Shown here piece after piece: positions 17,134-25,429 of a stretch of DNA of 64,000 nt. Origin of the DNA: Actinocatenispora sp963805605 (lineage in GTDB: Bacteria; Actinomycetota; Actinomycetes; Mycobacteriales; Micromonosporaceae); assembly GCA_963805605.1 (NCBI GenBank), contig CAWDUX010000001.1, positions 434,001 to 498,000 on the forward strand, in the 5' to 3' direction. The translations under genes were made by a program, and so were the position numbers. Numbering within the stretch: the first letter of the stretch is position 1; each line of letters begins with the position of its first letter. The notes under the pieces are model-generated. The model saw only the letters and a list, made by a program, of their open reading frames with translations, ran no database searches and had not been told where the DNA came from.

Positions 17134-18432
17134 ATGACCATCCCACAGACGCAGCCAGATGCCCGGCCGGCGGGCACCGTCGCGTACCCGCTCAGTGCGG
17201 GCGACGCGGCGGCCCTGGCCGAGCAGGCCCGCGAACTCGGTGACCGGCTCGGCGGCGACGCGACGCCCGACCTCGCCGCCGTCCAGGCCGAACTGCTGGC
17301 CGCGGAGGTCGGCAAGTTCCGCGCCGTGGTGGTGGCAGGCGACGCCGCCGGGCTGCGCACCGGGCTGACCGGGCTCGCGGAGGGCCGTTCCGCCGACGGG
17401 CTGTTCGTCGGCCCCGGCCCGGTGGCGGCCGGCGCCGGGCCGGTGTTCGTCTTCCCCGGCCAGGGATCGCAGTGGCCCGGCATGGCCCTGGAGCTCTACG
17501 ACGCCTCGCCGGAGTTCCGGGCCAGTCTGGACGCCAGCGCCGAGCAGTTGGGCCGGTGGACCGACTGGGATCTGCTGGAGGTGTTGCGGGCACCCGGTGC
17601 GCCCGACCTCGCGCAGGTCGACGTGGTGCAGCCGGTGCTGTTCGCGGTGATGGTCGCGCTGACCGCGGTGTGGGAGTCGTTCGGCGTACACCCGACCGCG
17701 GTGATCGGGCATTCGCAGGGCGAGATCGCCGCCGCGCACGTGGCCGGGGTACTGTCCCTGCCCGATGCGGCGCGGGTGGTCGTGATGCGCAGCCGGGTAC
17801 TGCGCCGGTTGACCGGCCTGGGCGGCATGTTGTCGGTGCCGATGCCTTCGGACTGGGCAGCGGCGTACGTGGCCGAACGCTCCGACAAGCTGTCCGTGGC
17901 GGCCGAGAACGGCCCGGGCTCGGTGGTGGTGTCCGGTGAGGTCCCGGAGCTGAAGCTGCTGATCGACCGGTGCGCGGAGGAGGGTGTCCGGGCCCGGATG
18001 GTGAAGGTGGACTACCCGTCGCACTCGCCGCAGGTCGAGCAGGTACGGGCGGAGCTGTTGGAACTGATCGGCGAGGTGGACGCGGCAGCCGGCAAGGTGC
18101 CGTACTACTCCGCCGTACAGGGTGAGCTGCTGGACGGCACCGCTCTGGTCGCCGACTACTGGTACCGCAACCTGCGGCGGACTGTACAGTTCTCCACTAC
18201 GGTGCGTGCCGCGCTGGCCGATGGGCACCGCCAGTTCATCGAGTCCAGCCCGCATCCGGTGGTGGCACACGGGTTGCGGCTGACCCTCAAGCACGACGAA
18301 GACACCGCGGTGATCGGTTCGGTGCAGCGCGGTGAGGGTGGCATGGACCGGTTCCTGTGCTCGGTGGCGGCGGCCTGGACCCAGGGTGCGGATGTCCGCT
18401 GGCCCGGTGCCGCACACCATGCCTCGTCGTGA
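17134..18432 (+). CDS. Stand-alone acyltransferase resembling a modular PKS AT domain
   Basis: 432 residues starting at ATG 17134 after AAAAGGAG. Residues 10-90 look like the KS-to-AT linker of a type I module. The AT proper begins at VFVFPGQGSQWPGMA, with catalytic Ser194 in GHSQGEIAAAH and a post-AT stretch like PKS linkers. Specificity markers favour methylmalonyl or a related extender: QVDVVQ before the core, GHSQG rather than GHSIG/L, and YPSH (294-297) close to the YASH motif rather than HAFH. Most discrete ATs are FabD-like, so this is probably an excised module part acting in trans on the discrete ACP. Confidence 0.87.
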   Translation: MTIPQTQPDARPAGTVAYPLSAGDAAALAEQARELGDRLGGDATPDLAAVQAELLAAEVGKFRAVVVAGDAAGLRTGLTGLAEGRSADGLFVGPGPVAAGAGPVFVFPGQGSQWPGMALELYDASPEFRASLDASAEQLGRWTDWDLLEVLRAPGAPDLAQVDVVQPVLFAVMVALTAVWESFGVHPTAVIGHSQGEIAAAHVAGVLSLPDAARVVVMRSRVLRRLTGLGGMLSVPMPSDWAAAYVAERSDKLSVAAENGPGSVVVSGEVPELKLLIDRCAEEGVRARMVKVDYPSHSPQVEQVRAELLELIGEVDAAAGKVPYYSAVQGELLDGTALVADYWYRNLRRTVQFSTTVRAALADGHRQFIESSPHPVVAHGLRLTLKHDEDTAVIGSVQRGEGGMDRFLCSVAAAWTQGADVRWPGAAHHASS

Positions 18433-18484
18433 CAGGCTCGGCATCCCACGAATACTGACAAGCAGCGGCACAACAGGGGGACGG

Positions 18485-19981
18485 ATGCAACGGCTGAGAG
18501 ATCTGCAGTCCTTTGTGGACGAGCTGGAGAAGCTCGGTGACCTGCGCAGGGTCACCACCCAGGTCGGCTCCGACCTTGAGGTCGGCGGCATCGTCCGCCG
18601 CTGCTACGAGAAGACCACCCCGGCGCCGTTGTTCACCGCCATCAGCGACAACCCGCACCGGATGCGGATCCTGGGCGCTCCGGCCGGCCTCGGTTCGCGG
18701 CCCGAACTGCGCTGGGCGCGGGTCGCGATCTCCCTCGGGCTGCCGCCGACCAGCACCCCGCAGCAGATCGTGAACGCGTTGGCCGACGCCCGGGGCCGGG
18801 AGCCGGTACCGCCGGTCGTGGTGGACTCCGCGTCATGCCAGGCGAACGTGCTGACCGGTGACGACGTCGACCTGTCCAGCTTCCCGGTGCCGATGCTGCA
18901 CGAGAAGGACGGCGGTCGTTACTTCAACACCTGGGGCTGCCTGGTCGTCCAGGACCCGGACGGCACCTGGGTCAACTGGACCGTGCAGCGGCTGATGATC
19001 CTGGACAACAAGCGACTGGTCGGTCCGGTCGCCCCCAGCCAGCACATCGGCCGGATCTGGGCACAGTGGCGCGAGCGGGGCGAGCCGATGCCCTTCGCGC
19101 TGATCCAGGGTGGCGAGCCGGCGATCCCGTTCGCCTGCGCGATGCCGCTACCGGACAACGTCGACGAGCAGGACTTTCTCGGTGCCTACTTCGGCGAGCC
19201 GCTGGAAGTGGTCCGCTGCGTGACCAACGAGCTGTGCGTTCCCGCGAGCGCCGAGATCGTGGTCGAGGGGCACGTGTCGGTGACCGAGCGGGCGCCGGAA
19301 GGCCCGATGGGTGAATACCACGGCTACGTGGCCGGACGGTCGTTCGAGTGGCCGGTGTTCGACATCGACGCGATCACGTTCCGGGACGAGCCGATCCTGC
19401 CGATCGTGGTGGCAGGTGCGCCGGTCGACGAGACGCACACCTGCTGGGGCACCGGTTGCTCGGCGGAGACCCTGCACGTACTGCGGTCGGCGAAACTGCC
19501 GGTCACGATGTGCTGGACGCCGATGGAAGCGGCCATGCACTGGATGGTCGTCACCGTCCCGGCCGACTGGCGCAAGGACTTCAGCACACCGTTCGCGGGC
19601 GAACCCACCTCGCACGACCTCGTCCGCCGGATCGGTGACGAGTTCTTCCACTCGCGGGCCGGAGTCAACCTGGCCACGCTGCTGGTCACCTACGACGACA
19701 TCGACCCGGCGGACACCGGGGAGATGCTGTGGTCGGTGGCGACCCGTACGCACCCGTCGCACGCCATGACGTTCTTCCCGGACCGACCGATCATGCCGAT
19801 CACCCCGATCTGGTCGCAGCCGGAACTGATGACCGGGCGCGGCATGACGGTGGCGTACAACTGCATGTTCGGTGCGCAGGTCGGCGACACGCTGCCGCCC
19901 CGGGTCAACTTCGAACACGGCTACCCCGCCGAGCTGCGCCAGCGGATCGAGCAGCGGTGGCAGGAGTACGGGTTCGACTGA
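18485..19981 (+). CDS. UbiD-family decarboxylase
   Basis: 498 residues of the UbiD/Fdc1 family, which uses prenylated FMN to decarboxylate aromatic or alpha,beta-unsaturated acids reversibly. The hallmark EGPMGE (the E-x4-E pair) and the cofactor region NWTVQRLMILD are intact, and length is normal. ATG 18485 is used. No UbiX flavin prenyltransferase is seen in the window, so the cofactor would come from elsewhere. A cinnamate-type substrate would give a styrene, which fits the styrene-monooxygenase-like gene at the cluster start; this is inference. Confidence 0.9.
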   Translation: MQRLRDLQSFVDELEKLGDLRRVTTQVGSDLEVGGIVRRCYEKTTPAPLFTAISDNPHRMRILGAPAGLGSRPELRWARVAISLGLPPTSTPQQIVNALADARGREPVPPVVVDSASCQANVLTGDDVDLSSFPVPMLHEKDGGRYFNTWGCLVVQDPDGTWVNWTVQRLMILDNKRLVGPVAPSQHIGRIWAQWRERGEPMPFALIQGGEPAIPFACAMPLPDNVDEQDFLGAYFGEPLEVVRCVTNELCVPASAEIVVEGHVSVTERAPEGPMGEYHGYVAGRSFEWPVFDIDAITFRDEPILPIVVAGAPVDETHTCWGTGCSAETLHVLRSAKLPVTMCWTPMEAAMHWMVVTVPADWRKDFSTPFAGEPTSHDLVRRIGDEFFHSRAGVNLATLLVTYDDIDPADTGEMLWSVATRTHPSHAMTFFPDRPIMPITPIWSQPELMTGRGMTVAYNCMFGAQVGDTLPPRVNFEHGYPAELRQRIEQRWQEYGFD

Positions 19982-20030
19982 CCGGCCCGCTCACCCCATC
20001 ACCGCAGACCACTCTTCTCCGGAGCCTGAC

Positions 20031-21686
20031 ATGATCCTGTTCGACCCGCTGGCCGCCACGATCGCCGACGAACTCGCCCGCTGCGGGGTCACCGATGCGG
20101 TGATCTCCCCGGGACTGCACTCCGGTGTGCTCGCGCACGCCCTGTACGAGCACCCCGACATCCGGCTGCACGTACGTATCGACGAACGCTCGGCCGCCTT
20201 CCTCGCTCTCGGCCTGGCCCGGGCCAGCGGTCGCCCTGTCGCGGTCGCCTGCACCTCCGGCACCGCGGCGGCCAACCTGCACCCGGCCGTACTGGAAGGC
20301 CACCACGCCCGGGTGCCGGTGCTGGTGCTGACCACCGACCGGACCTCCGACCTGCGCGGCACCGGTGCCAACCAGACCACCGACCAGGTCAAACTGTTCG
20401 GTTCGGCGGCGCCGTTCTTCGCCGAACTGGAGTACGCGCCGGCCACCGAGCAGCTCGCCCGTACCTGGCGGTCGGTGGTGTCGCGTGCGGTGGGCGCCGC
20501 GTCCGGTGGGCCCGCGCACCTCAACATCCTGCTGCGTGAGCCGATGATGGTCACCGAGGACACCGCGGAACGCGACGGGCCGCTGATCGCCGCGACCCGC
20601 CCGGCCGGCGCGCCGCGTACCCGGGTGGTACGTGCCGTCCCGCAGCCGCACGAGCTGGACATCCCGGCCCGCGGCGTGGTCGTGGTCGGTGACGCCGCTG
20701 CGGACCCGGACGCCGCGGTGGCCTTCGCCGAGCGGGCCGGCTGGCCGCTGCTGGCCGAACCGCAGAGCGGTGCCCGCTACGGCGCCAACGCCATCACCAC
20801 CTACGGCTACCTGCTGTCCCATCCGGGTTTCCGGGCCAAGGCGCACCCGCAGATGGTGGTCAGCGTGGGCCGGCCGGGTGTGCACCTGGCCCTGACCGAC
20901 TACCTGGGCTACGCGCCGGAACTGGTCGTGGTGGACCCGGAGGCGGACTGGGCCGACCCGACCCGTACGGCCAGCCAGGTGATCCCGGCGCTGGGGCCGG
21001 TGAACCAGCCCGACACCGACCCCGACTGGCTGCGGCTGTGGCGCGACGCGGACAAGGCCGCCCTCGGCGCACTGGACTCCACTCTGGACGCCGCCGAGGT
21101 GACCGAGTCGCGGATCGCCCGCGACCTCGTCGACGCGCTGCCGCCGGAGTCGCTGATCTTCGTGGCGTCCAGCATGCCGATCCGTGACGTGGAGCGCACC
21201 ATGCGCCCGCGCCGGGACGTACGGATCCTGGCGAACCGTGGCCTCAGCGGTATCGACGGCGCGGTGTCCAGCGCCATCGGCGCCGCGCTGGCGTACGAGG
21301 GCCCCGGCCGTACCTGCGCGCTGCTGGGTGACCTGTCGCTGCTGCACGACCAGAACGGCCTGATCACCGGCGCCGGTGCAGCCCGCCCGGATCTGGTGAT
21401 CGTGGTGGTCAACAACAACGGCGGCGGGATCTTCTCGATGATCCCGCACGGCTCCGACGACGGCTTCGAGACCTTCTTCGGCACCCCGCACGACGTGTCC
21501 GTCGAGCATGTCGCGGCGACCGCCGGCTGGCCGTACACCCGGGCCCGGACCATGCCCGAGCTGCACGCCGCCCTCGACGCGGGCGGCCCGCGGCTGGTCG
21601 AGGTGTGCACCGACCGGCAGGGCAACGCCGAGTTCCACCGCGCACTGGCCGGTGCGGTCGGTGCCGCCGTCGCCGACGTGCTGTGA
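20031..21686 (+). CDS. MenD-like thiamine-diphosphate enzyme
   Basis: 551 residues, the normal MenD length, and closer to MenD than to acetolactate synthase: VRIDERSAAFLALGLARASGRP with the ThDP-activating Glu, TSGTAAANLHPAV, GTGANQTTDQ, NRGLSGIDG, and LLGDLSLLHDQNG for ThDP/metal. The loop that is usually PGSRS reads PGLHS, so the Ser-Arg pair that contacts substrate in MenD is lost, while the later arginines (IRDVER, NRG) remain. A biosynthetic paralogue with changed substrate is likely, for example decarboxylation or carboligation of a 2-oxoacid such as arylglyoxylate. ATG 20031 follows GGAG. Confidence 0.87.
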   Translation: MILFDPLAATIADELARCGVTDAVISPGLHSGVLAHALYEHPDIRLHVRIDERSAAFLALGLARASGRPVAVACTSGTAAANLHPAVLEGHHARVPVLVLTTDRTSDLRGTGANQTTDQVKLFGSAAPFFAELEYAPATEQLARTWRSVVSRAVGAASGGPAHLNILLREPMMVTEDTAERDGPLIAATRPAGAPRTRVVRAVPQPHELDIPARGVVVVGDAAADPDAAVAFAERAGWPLLAEPQSGARYGANAITTYGYLLSHPGFRAKAHPQMVVSVGRPGVHLALTDYLGYAPELVVVDPEADWADPTRTASQVIPALGPVNQPDTDPDWLRLWRDADKAALGALDSTLDAAEVTESRIARDLVDALPPESLIFVASSMPIRDVERTMRPRRDVRILANRGLSGIDGAVSSAIGAALAYEGPGRTCALLGDLSLLHDQNGLITGAGAARPDLVIVVVNNNGGGIFSMIPHGSDDGFETFFGTPHDVSVEHVAATAGWPYTRARTMPELHAALDAGGPRLVEVCTDRQGNAEFHRALAGAVGAAVADVL

Positions 21687-21715
21687 CCCACCCCGAATCC
21701 AGATTGGACACCCGA

Positions 21716-22780
21716 ATGTCTGCAAGCGGTTCCGCCGAACCGGCCGTCGGCACCGATCCGGGCGCCGACCGTAAGCGCCTGATCGGCATGCTGTCCGGGG
21801 CCTGGGTCGCCCAGGCCGGCTATGTGGTGGCCGCCCTGGGGGTGGCCGAGCACCTGGTCGACGGCCCCCGGACCGCCACCCAGTTGGCCGAGGCGTGCGA
21901 CGCGAACCCCGATGCGCTGTACCGGATCCTGCGCGCGCTCGCCTCGGTGGGTCTGTTCGAGCAGAGTGACTTCGAACCGACCGTCGAGGACACGTTCGCG
22001 CTGACGCCGCTGTCCACGCTGCTGCGCGGCGATGCGCCGCAGTCGGCGAAGCAGACCGCGATCATGCTGGGGGAGGAGGTGTTCCAGGGTTTCGGGGAAC
22101 TGCTGCATACGGCGAAGACCGGCACCCCCGGCTTCAACAAGGCTTACGGCAAGCCGATGTACGAGTACCTGGGCGCCAACCCGGCCAGTGCACGCCGGTT
22201 CAACGAGGCGCTGGGCGGTCTGCGTGACGTACCGGCGGTGTTCTGGACGCTTGAGCTGGACGACGTGTCGCACCTGGTTGACGTCGGCGGCGGCAACGGC
22301 AACCTGCTGGCCGAGGCACTGGTGGCCCGGCCGGGGCTGCGCGGCACCCTGCTGGAGCTGCCGGACGCGATCGAGCAGGCCCGGGAACGTTGCACCGAGG
22401 CCGGCGTGGCAGACCGCGCGACCCTGGTCGAGGGCAGCTTCTTCGAGCAGGTACCGACCGGTGGCGACCTCTACCTGCTGGCCCGCTGCCTGCACAACTG
22501 GGACCACGACAAGGCGCTGGACATTCTGCGTACGGTACGCGCCGCGATGCAGCCCGGTGATCGACTGGTCGTGCTGGAGAAGGTCATCCCCGGTGGCGGC
22601 GGACCGAGCCTGGCGAAGGTGTACGACCTGCTGATGCTGGCGATGGTCGAGGGCCGCAACCGGACCGAGGCGGAGTACCACGCGCTGCTCACCGAGGGCG
22701 GCTTCAAGGTGCTCGGCACCCGGGTGATGGAGGTCTCCGACCACCGCGCGGAGAGCGCCATCGAGGCTGTCGCGATCTGA
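21716..22780 (+). CDS. SAM-dependent O-methyltransferase
   Basis: 354 residues, Methyltransf_2 type. A winged-helix dimerisation domain (residues 25-110) is followed by a Rossmann SAM domain with LVDVGGGNGNLLAEAL (motif I) and the catalytic base region ARCLHNWDHDKALDIL. Start ATG 21716; an upstream frame extension overlaps the MenD-like gene. Typical of natural-product phenol or enol O-methylation, and consistent with a 4-hydroxyphenyl substrate. Last gene of the tight forward operon. Confidence 0.9.
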   Translation: MSASGSAEPAVGTDPGADRKRLIGMLSGAWVAQAGYVVAALGVAEHLVDGPRTATQLAEACDANPDALYRILRALASVGLFEQSDFEPTVEDTFALTPLSTLLRGDAPQSAKQTAIMLGEEVFQGFGELLHTAKTGTPGFNKAYGKPMYEYLGANPASARRFNEALGGLRDVPAVFWTLELDDVSHLVDVGGGNGNLLAEALVARPGLRGTLLELPDAIEQARERCTEAGVADRATLVEGSFFEQVPTGGDLYLLARCLHNWDHDKALDILRTVRAAMQPGDRLVVLEKVIPGGGGPSLAKVYDLLMLAMVEGRNRTEAEYHALLTEGGFKVLGTRVMEVSDHRAESAIEAVAI

Positions 22781-22843
22781 GTACCGCCCGGCCGCTGTGC
22801 CCAGTAGCGTGGGCGCTACGTCACCACGGCCGGGGGAGTTCCA

Positions 22844-23809
22844 TTGGGTACGAAGCTGATCATCGACACCGACCCGGGCGTGGACGACGCGTTCGCCATC
22901 GCCCTGGCGGCGGTGTCGGCCGACGTCGACCTGCTCGGGGTCAGCACCGTGTTCGGCAACGTGCCGCTGGCGCAGACCACGGCCAACGCGCGGCGGCTGC
23001 TGCAGTTGTGTGGGCGGGCGGACGTACCGGTGGCGGCCGGTGCGGACCGCCCGCTGATCTACCCGAACCCGTACTCGGCGGCGTACATCCACGGGGTAGA
23101 CGGATTGTCCGGCGGGTCGGCCGGGCTACCCGAGCCGACCCGGCCGCGGGACCGGCGGGACGCGGTGGCCATGCTGGTCGATTTGCTGGAGGCAGCGGAC
23201 GGCCCGGTCACGATCACCCCGATCGGCCCGTTGACCAATATCGCGCTGCTGCTGGCCGCGCATCCCGGGGTACGGAGCAAGATCGAGCGCATCGTCATCA
23301 TGGGCGGTGGCATGGACCACGGCAACACCACCGCGGCGGCCGAGTTCAACATCTGGAGCGACCCGGAGGCGGCCCGCCGGGTGCTGGTCGAGGAGGACGT
23401 GCCGTGCGTCCTGGTGCCGATGGACCTGACCTACCGGTGCGCGGTTGACGCCGGCTGGGTCGCCGAGCTCGGCGGATCCGGGCCGCTCGGCGCGGCGCTG
23501 GAGAGCCTGTGCCCCGCCTACCTCGCCCACTACCGCAAGGCGCTCGGCTTCGACGGACTGGTCCTGCACGACGCGGTCGCAGTCGCGGAGGCGATCCGGC
23601 CAGGGATCCTGCGTACCGAAACGTTCCCGGTCGATGTCGACTGTGGACTCGGCCCGGCCCGCGGCTCGACCCTGGTGGACCGGCGGCGCGCGCTGATGCG
23701 CGGCGATGACCCCACGGTCGCGCCGGGCCGCACGATCGAGGTGGCCGTGGACACCGACCTGGCCGGCCTGCGCGGTTTCGTACTGGACCGGCTGGGCTCC
23801 GTGCACTGA
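22844..23809 (+). CDS. Inosine-uridine-preferring nucleoside hydrolase
   Basis: 321 residues with the Ca-binding motif IIDTDPGVDDAFA at the N-terminus and the later EFNIWSDPEAA and LHDAVAVAEA segments with the active-site His/Asp. Start is a TTG at 22844 with GGGGGAG upstream. Cleaves the N-glycosidic bond of ribonucleosides. It has its own 63-base gap after the cluster operon, so it may be a salvage enzyme rather than part of the pathway. Confidence 0.9.
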   Translation: MGTKLIIDTDPGVDDAFAIALAAVSADVDLLGVSTVFGNVPLAQTTANARRLLQLCGRADVPVAAGADRPLIYPNPYSAAYIHGVDGLSGGSAGLPEPTRPRDRRDAVAMLVDLLEAADGPVTITPIGPLTNIALLLAAHPGVRSKIERIVIMGGGMDHGNTTAAAEFNIWSDPEAARRVLVEEDVPCVLVPMDLTYRCAVDAGWVAELGGSGPLGAALESLCPAYLAHYRKALGFDGLVLHDAVAVAEAIRPGILRTETFPVDVDCGLGPARGSTLVDRRRALMRGDDPTVAPGRTIEVAVDTDLAGLRGFVLDRLGSVH

Positions 23810-23870
23810 GCTGACAGCGCCGTCCCGCGTCTCGTAGGGTCGGTGGCAGGACCGGCCGAGTGGACGTGGG

Positions 23871-24887
23871 GTGACGCGAGTGCGTGGCTATGTACTGACC
23901 CGGTACGGCGCTGCCGACGCGATGCAGCTGCGGGACGTACCGTTGCCCATCGCCGGTGCGGGCGAGGTGCTGATCGCGACGTGTGCCGCGGGCCTCAACC
24001 CGGTCGACTACAAGATGCGCGACGGCGGGACCCGCCTGGTGTTCCGGGTGAAGCTGCCGGCCGTTGCCGGTGGCGAGGTGGCCGGTGTGATCGACGCGGT
24101 CGGCCCGGGGGTCACCCGCTTCGCGCCCGGTGACCGGGTGTTCGCCCGGGTCGACAAGGTCAAGCTGGGTGCGTTCGCCGAGTACGTGGCGGTGGACCAG
24201 GATTTCGTCGCCACGATGCCCGATTCGCTGGACTTCGTGCAGGCGGCCGGGGTGCCGTTGGCCGGGCTGACCGCGCTGCAGGCGCTGCGCGACGAACTGG
24301 GTGTCCAGCAGGGCGAGAAGGTGTTCATCGCCGGTGGCGCCGGTGGGGTCGGTACGTTCGCCGTCCAGCTCGCGAAGTGGCTCGGCGCGTACGTCGCGAC
24401 CACCGCCTCACCCCGTGGCGCGGAACTGGTCCGCCGGCTCGGCGCGGACCTGGTGGTCGACTACACCCGGGACAACGTACGGGACCTGCTGCACGACTAT
24501 GACGCGGCGCTGGACCTGGTCGGTGGTCAGAGCCTCGCCGATGCTCTGGCCGTCGTACGGCCGGGCGGCAGGCTCGTGTCGATCGCCGGGCCACCGGAGC
24601 CGCTGACCGCCCGCAAGGACCTTGCCGCAGGTCGCGTACTGGCGGCGATGTTCTGGCTGGTCAGCATCCGGATCCGGGGCCAGGCGCGAAAACGTGGGGT
24701 CAGTTACCGGTACATGTTCATGCACCCGAGTGGCGAGGATCTGGCGACACTGGCGCGGCTGATCGACGAGCAGCGCGTCGAGGTCGTCACCGACCGGGTC
24801 TTCGGGTTCGAGCAGATCGCCGACGCCTTCGAGTATCTGGAGCAGGGGCACGCCAAGGGCAAGGTGGTCGTACGGATGACCGCCTGA
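23871..24887 (+). CDS. Zinc-independent NADP-dependent quinone/enone oxidoreductase (MDR family)
   Basis: 338 residues. GroES-like domain with GLNPVDYKMRDG; Rossmann nucleotide domain with IAGGAGGVGTFAVQLAKW. No structural-zinc cysteines, so it belongs to the quinone-oxidoreductase/enoyl-reductase branch. GTG 23871 is used; a GTG nine bases later is equally possible. It could act as a general reductase or as a trans enoyl reductase for the neighbouring cluster; only adjacency supports the latter. Confidence 0.88.
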   Translation: MTRVRGYVLTRYGAADAMQLRDVPLPIAGAGEVLIATCAAGLNPVDYKMRDGGTRLVFRVKLPAVAGGEVAGVIDAVGPGVTRFAPGDRVFARVDKVKLGAFAEYVAVDQDFVATMPDSLDFVQAAGVPLAGLTALQALRDELGVQQGEKVFIAGGAGGVGTFAVQLAKWLGAYVATTASPRGAELVRRLGADLVVDYTRDNVRDLLHDYDAALDLVGGQSLADALAVVRPGGRLVSIAGPPEPLTARKDLAAGRVLAAMFWLVSIRIRGQARKRGVSYRYMFMHPSGEDLATLARLIDEQRVEVVTDRVFGFEQIADAFEYLEQGHAKGKVVVRMTA

Positions 24888-25429
24888 CGAGTTGCCTTGG
24901 AGGGCAATGGGATCGCCTGGTGTCGCTGTGCTGCTCCATCCGGCTCGTCCGGGCGGAGCAGCAGCCAGTTGTGTTGCCGTACAACAGTTCCGGGATCGGG
25001 TTCCGAGCCACCACATGCCCGTAGAGTGCGGCGTGGGCCGTACCGCCGGAGCCCGGCCCCGGTGTGTCGCGGAGCGACCCGTCGGGCCACGATCTGCCTT
25101 CGACACAACAGATCCCTGTACCCGGGCAACGTACCGTCCACCGCGCTTGCGGCTGCCTTGTCGGCGGTGACCGACCGGTGTGCCGCGTCCCGTTTCGATG
25201 GGATGCAACGGTACTGGTGGTCGGCGGGAATCCTTTCGAGGTAACCGATGACCGGCAGGGTGGCGTTTCCGGGAAGTCGGAAGGGCCCTGTGCCATGCTC
25301 GGCTTACCAAAGGTGCCCCGGACCAGTGCTGTTCTGCGCGGCGCCGCGTGTGTCCAACGGGATCTGTCCGGTCTCATTGACGCCGCCACCGTGCGGGGCG
25401 TCACGATGGGCATCGCTGGAGGTACGGCC
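24888..25429. other. Intergenic stretch with a terminator-like hairpin
   Basis: About 540 bases between the oxidoreductase and the acyltransferase gene. Frames are open, but I see no protein family. CTGCTCC (24931-24937) and GGAGCAG (24955-24961) form a hairpin with an inner CCGG stem, a candidate terminator for the upstream genes. The rest presumably holds the promoter and leader of the acyltransferase gene. Confidence 0.4.
24931..24961 (+). terminator. Hairpin terminator candidate
   Basis: Seven-base perfect arms CTGCTCC / GGAGCAG enclose a CCGG-N5-CCGG inner element, 43 bases after the oxidoreductase stop. No U-tract follows, which is common in actinomycetes. Confidence 0.4.

Noticed and set aside
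25064..25429. N-terminal extension of the OafA-like protein
   Set aside because: The added 122 residues have no membrane helix or motif, while ATG 25430 has GGAGGT and starts just before the conserved LDGIRALA segment.
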